Assembly: GCF_003952185.1 (NCBI RefSeq)
Contig: NZ_RXFS01000006.1
Span: 1-64,000, forward strand
Direction of reading: 5' to 3'
Source: Variovorax sp. 679
Lineage (GTDB): Bacteria > Pseudomonadota > Gammaproteobacteria > Burkholderiales > Burkholderiaceae_C
DNA: 64,000 nt
Shown: in pieces, positions 1 to 7,634 of the stretch
Layout: the number at the start of each line of letters is the position of its first letter
Position numbering within the stretch: the stretch's first letter is position 1
Made by a program: the position numbers and the translations under genes
The notes under the pieces: model-generated
The model's database searches: none
What the model saw: the letters and a program-made list of their open reading frames with translations, nothing else
Told to the model about the DNA's origin: nothing

Positions 1-98
1 ACAGATTCGGTTTGCCTGCTAACTGCATCGAAGACAGCATCCCAGTTGCGCTGCTCAAAGCAGACGGTCTCGCTCGGAATCTGTATTTCGTCACACAT
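1..98 (-). CDS. Hypothetical protein, partial (runs off left edge)
   Basis: An open frame on the minus strand runs from an ATG at 98 off the left edge and shows 32 codons beginning MCDEIQIPSETVCF. The frame stays open upstream of the ATG for over 25 codons, so the real start may lie further right, overlapping the end of the gene at 173-652. The composition looks protein-like (mixed acidic and aromatic residues), but no family is recognised and there is no clear Shine-Dalgarno site at 98. It probably follows the 173-652 gene in the same transcript. Confidence 0.35.
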   Translation of the reverse strand, partial: MCDEIQIPSETVCFEQRNWDAVFDAVSRQTES

Positions 99-172
99 GT
101 TGTCGATAAGGTGGGCGACGTACCCTCTTGTCTCTCTGAGGCTGGAGTTCCGCTTTTGACAAGCAACTGCCG

Positions 173-652
173 TCAAAGCAGATTGCAATAGTCGTAGTGA
201 TAGATCCCCATCTCGTCTCCGAGCCATGCGTGGCCGTCAAGCGAGTCGATTGCGACGTTGCCTCCGCCTGCACGATCGTCGTCTGACGGTTCAGGGTCAA
301 CCGGGCTGTATGAGAAGGCATAGAACATCGGGTTCTCAAGACCAGGGTACTTTGCCTTCATCGATAACCTCCATTCCGGGTGCTGACGCGATGCAACGGC
401 CATCGCCTCAGCCTCACTCAGACGCGTCGAGTCCCTGTACCGAACAGGAATGTTCAAGATCGCAATTCCATCCTTGCGAGCCATAGTGACGTGGGCGACG
501 GCGATGAGTCTGGAGGCGTTCAGGCCGAGGAAGCCAACATATGCCCGTTCCGGCTGTGGAACAAACTCACGATGAACTAGCGTCAACCTCTTCAACCAAG
601 GGGTGTCTCCTTGCACTGGAGTCGGAAGAAAGAGGTCGCAGACGATGTTCAT
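173..652 (-). CDS. Hypothetical protein, 159 aa
   Basis: This is an unrecognised soluble protein of 159 residues. The open frame extends upstream to 760, but the first 36 residues there are Arg/Ala-rich and implausible, so the ATG at 652 (start MNIVCDLFLP) is preferred. The body mixes a plausible alpha/beta pattern with an acidic, Gly-rich stretch near the C-terminus (PSDDDRAGGG) and ends in an aromatic/acidic tail (IYHYDYCNLL). No signal peptide or membrane segment is seen. Short orphan genes like this with an overlapping downstream partner often occur in toxin-immunity or other accessory loci, but nothing here proves that role. Confidence 0.5.
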   Translation of the reverse strand: MNIVCDLFLPTPVQGDTPWLKRLTLVHREFVPQPERAYVGFLGLNASRLIAVAHVTMARKDGIAILNIPVRYRDSTRLSEAEAMAVASRQHPEWRLSMKAKYPGLENPMFYAFSYSPVDPEPSDDDRAGGGNVAIDSLDGHAWLGDEMGIYHYDYCNLL

Positions 653-1132
653 CAGCAGATTCTCTGGTATCGCGGATTCCGCGCGAAACGCGCGCCTCGC
701 GAATCCAGACAGCGCAGCACATTTCCGGCCTGTCTGAACGTCAAGACGAGATCGCCTCATGTGCTCGCATTTCGGCGAGCAACAGTGCCCAACTGTCAGA
801 GCTTTGTGTCTCGCAACAGCGCCCCGGCAGATATCTCGCTGATTCGAGAAATCCTCGACGAAATCTTTTTCTCTTGCGCGGCTTCACTTCTCTACAGTGA
901 ATGCCCCTGCCGCAAGACGCCCCTCCTTGTGGGCGACGAACACTGATCGTGAAAGGAACTCTCCCCAGCAGCTGACCAAGTGAACTGATGAACCGCCTAC
1001 CTCACGGCGGGTTGCCGGTGCTCCTCGGTGCACTGGTGCGAACGTGAGGCACAAAAGGCGACGGCCAGGGCGCGTGAACACCCTGACCGTCTGACCACAT
1101 GACGTGCATAACCTCGAAGGACAGCACACCAA
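653..1132. other. Gene-free stretch of about 480 bp
   Basis: Open frames here on both strands are short, overlapping and of improbable composition, so no gene is called. The stretch separates the minus-strand gene ending at 173 from the plus-strand gene starting at 1133 and should hold promoters for both. The only clear structure is the inverted repeat at 1061-1090. Confidence 0.5.
1061..1090. repeat. Inverted repeat upstream of the 97-aa gene
   Basis: Two 10-base arms, ACGGCCAGGG and CCCTGACCGT, pair with one mismatch around a 10-base loop, 43 bases before the start at 1133. No T-run follows, so an intrinsic terminator is unlikely. An operator or an mRNA leader hairpin fits better. Confidence 0.4.
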
Positions 1133-1426
1133 ATGGCTACGCGAATTATGGCCGGGCGTTCCACGCCCAAATCTTCCCGCCGCAGCAGCAACACCACGCG
1201 CGGCACAACCACCAAGCCCACGGCGCCCGCCCCGACGCCCGACGAGGCAAGGGAATTACTCGAAATCAAGCTGGCGCAGTTGAACTCGCTGCTGTGGTGC
1301 TGTTATGGCGACGGCAACGGGTGGTTCGAGGAGGCGGGGGAGAAGCACCGGGACCACATGCTCTGGATCGCCTCTGATCTGGCTCGGGAGGCGGAGATGT
1401 TGTTGGAGGCGAGTAGCAGAGGGTAG
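1133..1426 (+). CDS. Hypothetical protein, 97 aa, Ser/Thr/Pro-rich N-terminus
   Basis: A 97-residue protein of unknown function. Residues 1-35 are basic and rich in Ser, Thr and Pro, probably a disordered tail. Residues 36-97 form an amphipathic helical segment with Trp residues and a C-terminal stretch (WIASDLAREAEMLLEAS) that looks coiled. An AAGGA element lies about 11 bases before the ATG. A degraded copy of the last 30 or so codons lies at 5080-5172, which supports this frame being a real gene that existed in at least two copies. No catalytic motif is seen. Confidence 0.6.
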   Translation: MATRIMAGRSTPKSSRRSSNTTRGTTTKPTAPAPTPDEARELLEIKLAQLNSLLWCCYGDGNGWFEEAGEKHRDHMLWIASDLAREAEMLLEASSRG

Positions 1427-1499
1427 AAGACGGGCGCAGTCACGCCTGCGTTTGCGTAGCGTGGCTGCGTCTCCAGCAGTTCCGGCTTGACATGTCCGC

Positions 1500-2441
1500 C
1501 TACTCCCACGGAGGCAACTGCTCCAGCAGGAACTCGTACAGGCACTTCGCCGCCCGTGGCAACTCGCGATTCGCACGCTCCAGCCACATCTCGGAAGACG
1601 GCAGAGAGGGAAAGCCGTCTTCCGGCCCAAGGCTGCGTATCTCCGCCACATCGCTGATCGTCGCTTCCTGGAAAACGCCGACTGCCAGCCCGGCCAGAAC
1701 GGAGGCCCTGAGGACTTCCACGCTTGAGCTCTCCTGCACCACCACCCAGCGCTTTCCAGCGGCCGTGAGGGTTTCTTCCGCCCATCGTCTGAGAAGCGAG
1801 CCCTTGGGAAGAAGTGCCAAGGGAACGGGTTGCTTGCTATGCGGGGCTGCTTTTTTCGAAACTGCCCAGACCACTGGGTCTTTGCGCAGCAGGACGCCGT
1901 TTCCCTCGCCTCCCTGGAAGGCGTTGATCGTGAGATCGAATGCCGGCCCAAGCTTTCTTTGCATCTCATCCGCGATGCCGACTTCCAGGTCAATGTGAAT
2001 GGCCGGATAGATATCCGAGAACTCGGCCAGCAGGGAAGGAAGCACCCTTGTGGCGTAGAAATTCGTTGCGCCCATCCGGACCGTTCCGCTGACCACTCCG
2101 GGGCGGAGTTTCTCCATCGTCTCGTTGTTCAAGGACAGCAGGCGACGGGCGTAGTCGAGCAGCACCTTGCCTTGCTCTGTCAGCTTCAACTGCCGCTTGG
2201 GCTTCTCGAACAGATCGAAGCCGACGCAATCCTCGAGTCTCGCGATCTGCTGGCTGATTGCGGCTTGAGTGCGATGCAGGTAGCGCGCCGCTGGCGTGTA
2301 GCCGTTGCACTCGACCACCGCAACAAAGGCACGCAGCAACTCGGGCGCGAGCAGGCGACCTCTGAGCATGCTTTTGCGATCCGCAAGATCGTCGTCTGCA
2401 CCTGAGCGCGTTGCCGGGTGCGACTGGTCATCCCGTTTCAT
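1500..2441 (-). CDS. LysR-family transcriptional regulator
   Basis: A 313-residue LysR-type regulator. An N-terminal winged helix-turn-helix spans about residues 31-90 (LLRAFVAVVECNGYTPAARY then TQAAISQQIARLE), followed by the periplasmic-binding-protein-like effector domain starting near GTVRMGATNFYATRVLPSLL. Length is typical of the family. The start at 2441 is supported by a GGGGGAGAAGG element 6-8 bases upstream. It is divergent from the 2642-5065 gene group, the usual layout for a LysR protein controlling its neighbours, and a T-N11-A dyad lies in the shared intergenic region at 2539-2553. The inducer is unknown. Confidence 0.9.
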   Translation of the reverse strand: MKRDDQSHPATRSGADDDLADRKSMLRGRLLAPELLRAFVAVVECNGYTPAARYLHRTQAAISQQIARLEDCVGFDLFEKPKRQLKLTEQGKVLLDYARRLLSLNNETMEKLRPGVVSGTVRMGATNFYATRVLPSLLAEFSDIYPAIHIDLEVGIADEMQRKLGPAFDLTINAFQGGEGNGVLLRKDPVVWAVSKKAAPHSKQPVPLALLPKGSLLRRWAEETLTAAGKRWVVVQESSSVEVLRASVLAGLAVGVFQEATISDVAEIRSLGPEDGFPSLPSSEMWLERANRELPRAAKCLYEFLLEQLPPWE

Positions 2442-2538
2442 TGTCCTTCTCCCCCGGCAGCTATCTGCTGATCCACGAAAGATCAGTTTACGCGACGGCG
2501 AAATTCGCAGGCCCGTCGAAGGCCTCGATCACGAGTCG

Positions 2539-2553
2539 TTATGCGCTTCATAA
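2539..2553. promoter_or_regulatory. Candidate LysR operator (TTATG-N5-CATAA)
   Basis: A perfect 5-5-5 inverted repeat containing the T-N11-A core typical of LysR binding sites. It lies in the 200-bp gap between the divergent LysR gene (start 2441) and the plus-strand gene at 2642, about 90 bases from each start. Assignment to this LysR protein rests on position only. Confidence 0.5.
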
Positions 2554-2641
2554 GCACTATTTGTTTGCTCGTGCCGATGTCCGTCAAATAGGATTCGCTG
2601 CGAAAAGTTGCTGTTGCACAGGGTTTTGAAGATGGTGATGA

Positions 2642-2932
2642 ATGATTAAAAAAACGGCACTCCTGTTCGCTGGATTTTGCTGGGCTGCGGTTGCAACTTC
2701 GGCCACCGTGACACCGCTCGACAGGTTCATCGCCGACCGGGAGTTTTGCGCATACATGGTGTCACTTCCCGAGAACGATTCAGAGGAGTTCCTGGCGCGA
2801 TACCAGGCAGCAATGCAGGCCGCCATTTCTTTCGTCCGCGAGAAAAAGAAGAAAACAACAGAGACGCAGGCGATATTTGAAATCAAGGCCAAATGTGATG
2901 CGGCCTTGAATTCAATGCTTCATTACAAATAA
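2642..2932 (+). CDS. Small secreted protein, 96 aa
   Basis: A 96-residue protein with a clear Sec signal peptide: MIKK, a hydrophobic core (TALLFAGFCWAAVA), then probable cleavage after ATSA near residue 21. The mature part is short, charged and helical, with two Cys residues (near FCAYM and KCDAAL) that could form a disulfide, and a Lys-rich run (REKKKKTTE). It is first in a group with the dioxygenase (21-base gap) and MFS gene and probably shares the LysR-controlled promoter. The family is not recognised. A periplasmic accessory role is inference only. Confidence 0.65.
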   Translation: MIKKTALLFAGFCWAAVATSATVTPLDRFIADREFCAYMVSLPENDSEEFLARYQAAMQAAISFVREKKKKTTETQAIFEIKAKCDAALNSMLHYK

Positions 2933-2953
2933 AGTCATTGAGGGAAATGGAAT

Positions 2954-3850
2954 ATGAGGGACGTTGCGACAGTTGCAAAGGAAGAGCCTGTACAGGTTGT
3001 TCCTCTTTCAGGAGGCCTCGGGGCCGAGCTGCGGGGCATGTTCATCCGAAGCGAGATGTCCAGCGAGGAGGTCGATTTCGTCTATGAAATGCTCCTGAAG
3101 CATCGCGTGCTGTTTTTCAGAAATCAACACCAGATCACAGACCAGTCACACCGGGATTTCGCGCAGAACTTCGGCGAAATCGTGAGCCATCCGACGGTTG
3201 CCACCCAGGACGAGCCGACGATTCTCGAGCTCCACTCTCATAGGGGAGGGCGGGCCAACTCCTGGCATACCGACGTCACCTTCGATCTGCGTCCGCCCAA
3301 GCTTTCCATCCTGCGCGCAGTGACGCTGCCGGATCTCGGCGGCGATACGGTCTGGGCCAACACGGTGGCCGCCTATGAGCATCTGCCCGACAACCTCAAG
3401 GCACTGGCTGAAGAGCTTTGGGCCGTGCATGGAAACGACTTCGACTACGCCGCGAGTCGAGTTGAACTCCTTCATGACGACACGGCCAAGAAATATCGAC
3501 GGCAATATGCAGCCCAGGTAATCAAGAGCGAGCACCCCGTCGTGCATGTGCATCCCGACACCGGCGAGAAAAGCCTGCTGCTTGGCCACTATGCGCAGCG
3601 CTTCGTTGGCTGCAATACCTACGACTCAGACCGGCTCTACGAGATTCTTCAAGCGCACGTCACGCGGTTGGAGAACACCGTCCGGTGGCATTGGGCTCCT
3701 GGCGACGTGGCCATGTGGGACAACCGTTCCACACAGCACTACGCAATCAATGACTACGGCGACAGAACACGCGTGATGCGGCGCGTCACTATCGTGGGAG
3801 ATGTGCCGACAGCTTCGGACGGGGCAAAGAGCCGGCCTCACGAGCAGTGA
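2954..3850 (+). CDS. TauD/TfdA-family 2-oxoglutarate/Fe(II) dioxygenase
   Basis: A 298-residue non-heme iron dioxygenase. The iron triad is visible: His105-x-Asp107 in SWHTDVTF and His262 in TQHYAINDY. Arg273, eleven residues after His262, matches the 2-oxoglutarate-binding Arg of TauD, and Arg277 matches the Arg that in TauD contacts the substrate sulfonate. Family members hydroxylate sulfonates, aryloxyacids or similar acids, causing loss of sulfite, phenol or another leaving group. The exact substrate cannot be read from sequence. It sits between a small secreted protein and an MFS transporter, suggesting uptake and oxidation of an organic acid under the divergent LysR regulator. Confidence 0.9.
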   Translation: MRDVATVAKEEPVQVVPLSGGLGAELRGMFIRSEMSSEEVDFVYEMLLKHRVLFFRNQHQITDQSHRDFAQNFGEIVSHPTVATQDEPTILELHSHRGGRANSWHTDVTFDLRPPKLSILRAVTLPDLGGDTVWANTVAAYEHLPDNLKALAEELWAVHGNDFDYAASRVELLHDDTAKKYRRQYAAQVIKSEHPVVHVHPDTGEKSLLLGHYAQRFVGCNTYDSDRLYEILQAHVTRLENTVRWHWAPGDVAMWDNRSTQHYAINDYGDRTRVMRRVTIVGDVPTASDGAKSRPHEQ

Positions 3851-3868
3851 GCAGTCGTCGCTGATCGC

Positions 3869-5065
3869 ATGACTGCCCAGAGTGTTCAGGCCGGTGCTTC
3901 TACCGTTTCTACCCGCAGCTTTCTGGGTGGACTGATCTGCCTGTCGCTGCTGATGGGGTTGAGCATCGGCTACTCCAGAGTCATCACGACGCTGTACGCG
4001 GTAAGGATGGATGCGAGTGGGTGGATGCTTGCCGCCGTGGCCGTCTCTCAGAGCATCGGCATGCTGGTACTGGCAACCTCGGCCGGCCGCTGGGTCGATG
4101 CCTACGGGGCGCGTGTCGTGTTTGTCCTGGGGTCGGTCTGGGGCATGGCCATCTGTTTGCTCACGCCACTGGTACCGACCTTCTGGGCCCTGCTGTTGTT
4201 CACTGCGGCCTCGAGCCTGGCAATGCCTCCTCGGTTCGTGTCGATCAACACCATCTTCATGAGTCGGCTGCGGGAGTTGGGCAAGCAACGCGCCGGGTGG
4301 TTTCGGGCGGCTCACGTGATCGGCATGACATTTCTGGGTGCGGTCCTGGCCACTACGCTGTTCCCTCTGCATGGGCCGGTGATGGCTTTCTGGGGGGCTG
4401 CAGTCATCTTCGGCTTGAACATCGTGGTGTTCTTGCTTGGCATCGGCCGTAGTGGGCAGTTGGCGCCCAGGCAGCGTCAATCCGGCAAACGGGAATCGCT
4501 CGCGCAACTGTTCAAGGGGGCGCCAGCGCAGCGCGTTGCGATCTGGGAGTTCTCCATCCAGTCGCTGAACGCCTACTTCGCCTTCTACATCGTGATCATC
4601 GTCTTGCGCTACTTGCATTTGCCGGAGCGCACGGCTGGCTTTGTGGTTGCTGCACAGGGAGTCGCCTTTGTATTGACGCTCGTGGCGGCGGGACGACTGG
4701 TGGTCCGATACCCCCGCGAAAGCTGTGCTGTGGGCGGACTTCTGGTTGTGGGGGCGTTGGTGGGGCTTGCCGTTTCGCGTGAGGCGGCTGAGGCATACGT
4801 CTTTGCGGCGCTACTAGGGTGCGGCCTCGGATTGCTGCAGATCATCAATCTCACTGAGTTTGCCCTGCTGGGCGAGACGATCGGGTTCAGCCAGGCGGCA
4901 TCGATCAATGCACTTGCGGGGCCAAGTGGTGGCGTGTTCGGCGGGCTGCTGGGTGGTTTGCTTGAGCATTGGATTGCACCTCAGTCGCTGTTTCTGGCTT
5001 TTATTCCGCTCTTCTTGCTTCTGGCACTGACACGGGCCAGCAGGCGAACTGGGCCTGGCGTATGA
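3869..5065 (+). CDS. MFS transporter
   Basis: A 398-residue major facilitator superfamily transporter with about 12 hydrophobic segments split around a central basic loop (GQLAPRQRQSGKRES). The first-half loop carries a G-R-x-x-D-x-x-G-x-R motif (SAGRWVDAYGARVVF), the usual loop 2-3 signature. It follows the dioxygenase by 18 bases and probably imports that enzyme's substrate or exports its product. Its TGA overlaps the ATG of a short relic frame (ATGA at 5062). Confidence 0.85.
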   Translation: MTAQSVQAGASTVSTRSFLGGLICLSLLMGLSIGYSRVITTLYAVRMDASGWMLAAVAVSQSIGMLVLATSAGRWVDAYGARVVFVLGSVWGMAICLLTPLVPTFWALLLFTAASSLAMPPRFVSINTIFMSRLRELGKQRAGWFRAAHVIGMTFLGAVLATTLFPLHGPVMAFWGAAVIFGLNIVVFLLGIGRSGQLAPRQRQSGKRESLAQLFKGAPAQRVAIWEFSIQSLNAYFAFYIVIIVLRYLHLPERTAGFVVAAQGVAFVLTLVAAGRLVVRYPRESCAVGGLLVVGALVGLAVSREAAEAYVFAALLGCGLGLLQIINLTEFALLGETIGFSQAASINALAGPSGGVFGGLLGGLLEHWIAPQSLFLAFIPLFLLLALTRASRRTGPGV

Positions 5066-5079
5066 GTGCCGCCGGATTG

Positions 5080-5172
5080 CAGAGGAGGGGGAAGAAGCAA
5101 CTGGATCACATACTCCGGATGGCGGTGGGTTTGGCGTAGGAGGCGGGGATTTTGTTGAAGGAGAACAGGAGA
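5080..5172 (+). pseudogene. Degraded partial copy of the 3' end of the 97-aa gene at 1133
   Basis: The DNA aligns base for base over about 90 bp with the end of the gene at 1133-1426 (shared blocks such as GGGGGAGAAG/GGGGGAAGAAG, the GATCACATACTCCGGAT block and GGAGGCGGGG). In the homologous frame it reads KKQLDHILRMAVGLA, then a TAG where the intact copy has Arg, then EAGILLKE. No full-length frame remains, so this is a relic of a duplicated gene. Confidence 0.65.
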
Positions 5173-5273
5173 AGCGAAGAAGGCCAGGATCGGCTGCTGG
5201 CCCAAGGCATCCCACAAAGACGGGATGCTCTAGAACTTTCCTCTCCGCTAATGTCGCGCCGAGGAGGGTTCCC

Positions 5274-5411
5274 ATGCCGATCCCAAACTTGTTCTACGGG
5301 CACCAAGATGCCCTGATGAGAGGCGCATCGCCCACGACGCTTGCTGTGGGCGATTCCTGGTTCTGGTATCCGTTCGACAACCTGCTCGGCGAATTGCGAA
5401 GTATTGTTCTT
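5274..5411 (+). pseudogene. Truncated N-terminal fragment, probable GDSL/SGNH hydrolase-like gene
   Basis: An ATG at 5274 is preceded by a strong AGGAGG six bases upstream. The frame opens MPIPNLFYGHQDALMRG and contains LAVGDSWFWYPFDNLLGEL, where GDS followed by an aromatic stretch resembles block I of GDSL/SGNH hydrolases. After about 45 codons the protein pattern is lost and the frame ends at 5504 in unrelated sequence. The intact RBS with a missing body suggests truncation, with the break near 5405-5415, at the left edge of the AT-richer cassette. Family assignment from so short a piece is tentative. Confidence 0.5.
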
Positions 5412-5558
5412 CAATCAATCTTCCTGCGGGCACCGAGGCATTTGGAATGCAAGGGTAAGCACACCGAGTTGACCAAGGTCGTTTGTCCCGCGGCACACGC
5501 ATGAAGACGATGGGGGGCATGGCGCGGTTTTACTCTGGATGCGAGAGAAGTAATCCTT

Positions 5559-5580
5559 AGCCTTGAAGGCTCGGATTTTT
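5559..5580 (+). terminator. Weak terminator-like hairpin before the PHP-ATPase gene
   Basis: AGCCT-TGA-AGGCT forms a 5-bp stem with a 3-base loop, followed five bases later by a run of five T. It ends 23 bases before the next start. The stem is short, so efficiency would be low. It could end read-through from the truncated gene upstream. Confidence 0.3.
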
Positions 5581-5603
5581 AGCAAGATCACTGGACGGAG
5601 GTG

Positions 5604-7634
5604 ATGTTGAAGAAAATTGATCTGCATATCCACACTATCTCAACTATCAGTGATAGGTCATTCACCTTCAGTCTTGAGAGCTTCATAAAGTATGTCGCCG
5701 AAGCGAAATTGGACGGTGTAGCTGTCACCAATCATGATGTCTTTGACGTCGAGCAGTTTCGGCGGATTCAAGAAGCATTGACTGCCACGGTGTTCCCAGG
5801 CATCGAAATCAATGTTGGAAATGGGCATCTTCTTGTTATCGCTCGACCTTCGGATCTCGAAGATTTCGATTCCAAGGCGACTCAGGTATCGCAACGGATT
5901 ACTAAAAGAGGGGACAGCATTACTGTCGAAGAGCTAATCCAGATCTTCGGAAATCTTCAGAACTACCTCCTCATCCCGCACTATGACAAGGGGCCATCCA
6001 TCACCGGAGAGACACTGGAGAAGCTTAGACCTCATATCTGTGCCGGTGAGGTAGATAGCGCAAAGAAATTTGTGCGAAATATCAAAGATGCTGCCAAGTT
6101 AACCCCGGTGCTCTTCAGCGATTCGAGAATGTCGGTCGACATGATGAAGCTGCCGACAAGGCAAACATTCATCGATTGCGGCACGCTGACGTTGGAGGCC
6201 CTGAAGAGCTGTCTGCAAGACAAAGCCAAAGTCGCTCTGTCTGAGCGTGATGGGAACAAGCTATGGCAGGTGTTTGACGATGGTCAGAAGCTCTCCACTG
6301 GTCTGAATGTCCTATTGGGTGCTCGCTCAACCGGCAAAACTCATATGCTTAATGAGATCAGCAACACAATCAAGAGTGTTAAGTACATCGAGCAATTTTC
6401 CCTCGTCCAGCAGAACGATGTTGGCTATGAGCGCGAGTTCAAGAGCAATATTGAGCGGAGGCGAAGTGCCTTCGTTGACCAGTATTTGGCGGGCCTAAAG
6501 CGTGTGATCGATCAGGTTGTCAAAGTGGACTTGGCTGCGAACGACCGCGAAGTCACTAGCTACTTGGACACGCTCATGAGGTCGGCAGAGGAAGCAGATC
6601 GCCAAGACGCGTTCTCGAAAGCAGCCTTGTTCGATGAAGTTGAGTTCTCCGTTGGGAATACATCCACACTTCAAACCCTCATCGAGTCCGTGCGCCAAGT
6701 AATCGAGAACATCGAATACCGTCAGATCATTGAAAAGCACGTTGATCTGGCTGCGTTGAAGCGGTTGGCTGTTGAGTTGATCGAGGCTCTGTGGGCAAAG
6801 ATGCTGGATGCGGAGAAGAAGCGAGCCGTCAATGGGCTCGTGAAGGAAATCAAACAGGGACTAAAGATTCGGACTTCTGCAACGCAGATTCAGGATGTTG
6901 ACCTCTATGCCATGACGATGGATAAGAAGCGAGTGGCGCGATTTTCAGAGATCGTTGATTTTCTCAAAAGGGATCAGATCATCTTCAAAGATTCTCTTCA
7001 GGGCTTCAGGATAGAAGCAAGAAAAAACTCGTACAGCAGTGCCGGAGAGATCAAGGCCGTCAGCGGGACCAAGCTGGCGTTCGGCGACGCGTTTCGCAAG
7101 TACGGCAGTGCCTATGACTATCTTCGCGAACTAAAGCAAAACGAGAGCTTGCCTTCTGCGGATCTATACAAGCTGTTCACGAAAATCAGCTATCGCATCC
7201 TAAACAAAGATGGCTATGAGGTTTCGGGCGGAGAAAGATCTGAATTCAGGTTGCTACAAGAAATCGCGGATGCGCAGAACTATGACCTCTTGCTGATAGA
7301 CGAACCAGAGTCTTCTTTCGATAACCTTTTCCTTAAGGGAGAAGTCAACCAGATGCTCAAGAGCATTTCTGAGACGATGCCCGTCATAGTGGTTACGCAC
7401 AACAACACAGTCGGAGCATCAGTCGGTGCTGACTATGTACTGTGCACGACCAAGGTTTTGGAGAACGGAGTGCCAAAGTACCGCATCTTCTCTGGTTATC
7501 CGACGGACAAGACTTTGGCCTCGGTGGATGGTTTAGAGATCAACAGCTACGAGATGTTGTTGAATTCCCTAGAAGCTGGGATAGACACCTATGAAACGAG
7601 AAGGCGAGGCTATGAAACTATTAAGAGTCAGTGA
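5604..7634 (+). CDS. PHP-domain / ABC-type ATPase fusion protein (defence-like)
   Basis: About 676 residues. Residues 1-210 are a PHP (polymerase/histidinol phosphatase) domain: His8-x-His10 (DLHIHT), TNHD at 42-45, Glu68, His75 and His126 are metal-ligand candidates. The last motif reads Asp173-Ser-Arg175, where families usually have D-x-H. A P-loop ATPase follows: Walker A GARSTGKT at 239-246, a long helical middle, the ABC/SMC signature SGGE at 541-544, Walker B LLLIDEPES around Asp566, and a switch His599. GTG 5601, ATG 5604 and TTG 5607 are alternative starts; GGAGGTGA at 5597-5604 spaces best for TTG 5607. PHP-ATPase fusions are known among anti-phage genes (the ppl type). Nuclease or phosphatase action gated by ATP is inference. 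The coding sequence is AT-richer than the regions downstream. Confidence 0.85.
   Translation: MLKKIDLHIHTISTISDRSFTFSLESFIKYVAEAKLDGVAVTNHDVFDVEQFRRIQEALTATVFPGIEINVGNGHLLVIARPSDLEDFDSKATQVSQRITKRGDSITVEELIQIFGNLQNYLLIPHYDKGPSITGETLEKLRPHICAGEVDSAKKFVRNIKDAAKLTPVLFSDSRMSVDMMKLPTRQTFIDCGTLTLEALKSCLQDKAKVALSERDGNKLWQVFDDGQKLSTGLNVLLGARSTGKTHMLNEISNTIKSVKYIEQFSLVQQNDVGYEREFKSNIERRRSAFVDQYLAGLKRVIDQVVKVDLAANDREVTSYLDTLMRSAEEADRQDAFSKAALFDEVEFSVGNTSTLQTLIESVRQVIENIEYRQIIEKHVDLAALKRLAVELIEALWAKMLDAEKKRAVNGLVKEIKQGLKIRTSATQIQDVDLYAMTMDKKRVARFSEIVDFLKRDQIIFKDSLQGFRIEARKNSYSSAGEIKAVSGTKLAFGDAFRKYGSAYDYLRELKQNESLPSADLYKLFTKISYRILNKDGYEVSGGERSEFRLLQEIADAQNYDLLLIDEPESSFDNLFLKGEVNQMLKSISETMPVIVVTHNNTVGASVGADYVLCTTKVLENGVPKYRIFSGYPTDKTLASVDGLEINSYEMLLNSLEAGIDTYETRRRGYETIKSQ

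Noticed and set aside
5412..5504. Continuation of the GDSL-like frame to 5504
   Set aside because: After about codon 45 the residues lose family character and the DNA changes style, so the tail is treated as unrelated sequence read by chance.
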